DNA of 53,111 bases, taken from the NCBI GenBank assembly GCA_016932835.1, contig JAFGCD010000147.1:1-53111 (forward strand), in the 5' to 3' direction. The number at the start of each line of letters is the position of its first letter. Positions within the stretch are counted from its first letter, which is position 1. The position numbers and the translations under genes were made by a program. The notes under the pieces are model-generated. The model was not told the origin of the DNA, ran no database searches, and saw only the letters and a program-made list of their open reading frames with translations. This document shows positions 51,265-53,111 of this stretch, piece after piece. Source of the stretch: Sedimentisphaerales bacterium. Its GTDB lineage: Bacteria; Planctomycetota; Phycisphaerae; Sedimentisphaerales; Anaerobacaceae.

Positions 51265-51298
51265 GGGGTCGGACAAGGATGTCCGGCCTCGTTTTTTT
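51265..51298 (+). terminator. Strong Rho-independent terminator
   Basis: GGGGTCGGACA (51265-51275) pairs along all 11 bases, with two wobbles, with TGTCCGGCCTC (51280-51290), loop AGGA, followed by a run of seven T. It closes the plus-strand surface-protein run. Confidence 0.9.
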
Positions 51299-51342
51299 GC
51301 CTTATGAATAATGCCCAGACCTGATTTGCCCTGCTGCACTGC

Positions 51343-52176
51343 TCAGGAGCCTGCCGTTCTGTTAATTGGGGGATTCTGCCAGTTGCCAATCCCATCCCAC
51401 CAGACAGAGATGAAGTCAGTAAGAGCATCCTTGCGGTTCTTCCGGTCACATGCTTCTATCGCCATTTTGCGAAGCTGCTTCATGCAGCCGAGACCTCCTA
51501 TTCGCCAGGCGTTCGCACCTATATCGGTGGCCTGGCGTTGAGCCCTGTCAAAGTCAACCGCCTCTGCGGTCATTAACAAATCGGCGAGTTTTTTAGCCTC
51601 CGGCTGTAACAACTCGGCCCACTGTTGCTTCCTGGCTTCCTCCTTTTCGAGAATATCCGCCAATAGGCGTTGCCGGTTTTTCTGCGCTGCTTCACGGTTG
51701 GCCCTGGCCTGTGCCAACCTTTGAGCACGATGCCTTCTGCCGGTGGGATAAAGCAAAACCTCAAACACGCCTATGGCCGGGTCAACAATCACCCAAACGA
51801 GAAATGTTGCGCCCAAAGTCCCCATCACAACGCCCAACACGAATCGTGATGTATCAGGCACGCCTATCATTCCCAGACACCCGGCAAGGCTGCCAAGAAA
51901 CGGCGTGGTAACATAAAAAACGGTGTAGTAATCCGTACTTGTGATGGGGTGTTCTATTTGAAGCATCTGGCTGCTGCTGAGACCTCTGAACACGGCAAAA
52001 AGATACAGACTAATCAGAACGAAAACGATCAGTGCGCCGTGTCCCGAAAGAGAGAACAGTATCCACCATCGTATGCCTGCCTGGCGCAAGACCGTAATCA
52101 GCACATAGGCAACACCGAGCATGAACCATATCGTGCCGACAAGATGCATCAGTCTCAGTGTTTTCTTGCTGAACAC
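51343..52176 (-). CDS. Membrane protein with C-terminal coiled coil, function unknown
   Basis: 277 residues with a GTG start (GAGGGTG upstream). Four membrane segments occupy the first 140 residues (LVGTIWFMLGVAYVLITVL, WWILFSLSGHGALIVFVLIS, YYTVFYVTTPFLGSLAGCLG, LGVVMGTLGATFLVWVIVDP). A charged coiled coil follows (RAQRLAQARANREAAQKNRQ) and a soluble end (ADLLMTAEAVDFDRAQRQAT, GGLGCMKQLRKMAIEAC, FISVWWDGIGNWQ). I do not know its role. It lies 61 bases downstream of the polysaccharide-export gene on the same strand, so it is probably part of an exopolysaccharide operon whose start is outside the window. Confidence 0.7.
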   Translation of the reverse strand: MFSKKTLRLMHLVGTIWFMLGVAYVLITVLRQAGIRWWILFSLSGHGALIVFVLISLYLFAVFRGLSSSQMLQIEHPITSTDYYTVFYVTTPFLGSLAGCLGMIGVPDTSRFVLGVVMGTLGATFLVWVIVDPAIGVFEVLLYPTGRRHRAQRLAQARANREAAQKNRQRLLADILEKEEARKQQWAELLQPEAKKLADLLMTAEAVDFDRAQRQATDIGANAWRIGGLGCMKQLRKMAIEACDRKNRKDALTDFISVWWDGIGNWQNPPINRTAGS

Positions 52177-52237
52177 CCGTACACCCTCTGTACTCGAAAA
52201 GTCTGTTGTCAGGTTCTGTCTGTCTCAGCGACCGACT

Positions 52238-53020
52238 CTAATAGCCTCGATACGGATTGCTGCTGCCGCCATAACTTCCCTTCCTTGATGTCGGCGGATT
52301 CTGCATCATATAGGCGCCCGAGAAGGCCCTGGCCAACGGCCTTATGGCCTCTTCGATCTTCAAGGCAATAGAAGCGAGGATTGTCGGCGGGACATAGACG
52401 ATATCACCTTCTTCGAGCAGGACATCCTGCGAAACATCGCCCTTCTTAATCATATCATTGAAGTTCACCTTAAAGGCTTTGGGCTTTACGTTGGGATCGT
52501 GTGACGGTCTTATCACTCGAATCTTGCTCTCCGCAGCCATTGGATTGGGCCCGGCTTCGGCGACAGAGAGCAGCACGGTTTCTCGTCCTGTATGTATCTG
52601 GGCTCCCGGCATATTGACCTGGCCCATGACGTAATAGACTTTGCTTCTAAAGCCTACAACACGAACTTCTATGGGGTGTTCTCCGATCAGATTGTAAAGC
52701 TCCGCAACCTTAACCTTCAAAACTTCGGCGAGTTGAGCAGGGGTTTTGCCTGCCGCCTCGAACTCGCCCAGTCCCTCGAATGAAACTTTGCCGTCGGGAC
52801 GAATGCGTTGTACCTGCAGGTTTATTTCGGGGACTTTTGCGCAATGAATCGCGATATCATCCGGAGGCCGCAGTATGTAGTTCTTGGCAGTAACCTCTGC
52901 CTCGTACGGTTTGAGGAACGCCTCAATATCGGCAGGATTGCATATCGAGCAGCCACATCCGCTCAAAACTGCGCCAGCCAGCAACAAGGCTACTACTGTG
53001 ATTGTCTGCGCATATTTCAT
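52238..53020 (-). CDS. Wza-like polysaccharide export lipoprotein
   Basis: 260 residues. Lipoprotein signal MKYAQTITVVALLLAGAVLS then GC (Cys22). The polysaccharide-export domain begins at about residue 45 (YILRPPDDIAIHCAKVPEIN, QRIRPDGKVSFEGLGEFEAA, KTPAQLAEVLKVKVAEL) and an SLBB domain follows (VYYVMGQVNMPGAQIHTGRE, TVLLSVAEAG, LLEEGDIVYVPPTIL). A Gly/Ser/Tyr-rich tail ends it. Family members form the outer-membrane channel for exopolysaccharide. It is shorter than E. coli Wza (about 380) and has one clear SLBB. ATG 53020 has AGGAG eight bases upstream; a TTG at 53026 is rejected. Exopolysaccharide and PEP-CTERM genes commonly occur together. Confidence 0.9.
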   Translation of the reverse strand: MKYAQTITVVALLLAGAVLSGCGCSICNPADIEAFLKPYEAEVTAKNYILRPPDDIAIHCAKVPEINLQVQRIRPDGKVSFEGLGEFEAAGKTPAQLAEVLKVKVAELYNLIGEHPIEVRVVGFRSKVYYVMGQVNMPGAQIHTGRETVLLSVAEAGPNPMAAESKIRVIRPSHDPNVKPKAFKVNFNDMIKKGDVSQDVLLEEGDIVYVPPTILASIALKIEEAIRPLARAFSGAYMMQNPPTSRKGSYGGSSNPYRGY

Positions 53021-53111
53021 TATCAATTCTCCTATGTTAAAAGTCTACTCCAATTCTCACTATTTTTTTACGCAAGTACTTGCTAATACGAAGTTTGGGA
53101 AATCTTCAAAG

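Overview
The window looks like a chromosomal contig from an uncultured Planctomycetota bacterium, most likely class Phycisphaerae. The reasons are a GLUG/PASTA/dockerin-type secreted protein, a sulfatase with a Tat signal, many secreted glycoside hydrolases, PEP-CTERM and PEP-CTERM-like (IPAPGA) C-terminal sorting signals, and a compact type II secretion operon. This placement rests on gene content and motif style only; no marker gene is present. I found no rRNA, tRNA, CRISPR array or intact insertion sequence.

Layout. 1-6.8 kb: the 3' end of a modular secreted protein, a repeat-bearing spacer, ptsI (enzyme I), a membrane protein coupled to a small excisionase-like HTH protein, and a PEP-CTERM protein. 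6.8-7.2 kb: a truncated substrate-binding-protein gene that runs into its neighbour's terminator. 7.8-15.3 kb: a DUF5060 glycosidase, a sulfatase homologue that has lost its catalytic formylglycine position, a small membrane protein, a PQQ-type beta-propeller and a GH127 arabinofuranosidase. 15.6-18.7 kb: a receiver-only response regulator, a soluble PAS histidine kinase, a NarL-type regulator and a small possible FlgM-like protein. 19-33.9 kb: GH53 galactanase, GH2 beta-galactosidase, and a five-gene minus-strand operon (DUF1593, GH-A enzyme with inserted CBM, PL2-like lyase, 1226-residue glycosidase-like protein, GH50-like enzyme). Together 7.8-33.9 kb reads as a plant or algal polysaccharide locus, most simply for arabinogalactan/pectin side chains.

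34-44.9 kb: a ten-gene T2SS operon in the order gspC-D-E-F-G-I-J-K-L-M, without gspH. It is the probable exit route for the secreted enzymes. 45-51.3 kb: a surface-protein island with a PEP-CTERM protein, its paralogue carrying a different anchor (IPAPGA), a VWA protein, a possible choice-of-anchor N protein and a protein with a possible internal thioester. Several have strongly structured leaders. Within it lies an unusual membrane protein (46531-47367) whose leader can hide its own ribosome-binding site. 51.3-53 kb: a membrane/coiled-coil protein and a Wza-like polysaccharide export lipoprotein, which fits the known link between PEP-CTERM sorting and exopolysaccharide.

The best candidates for something undescribed are the surface-protein island with its RNA leaders and anchor swap, the internal sorting-signal-like segment at 46.5-47.4 kb, and the pseudo-sulfatase.
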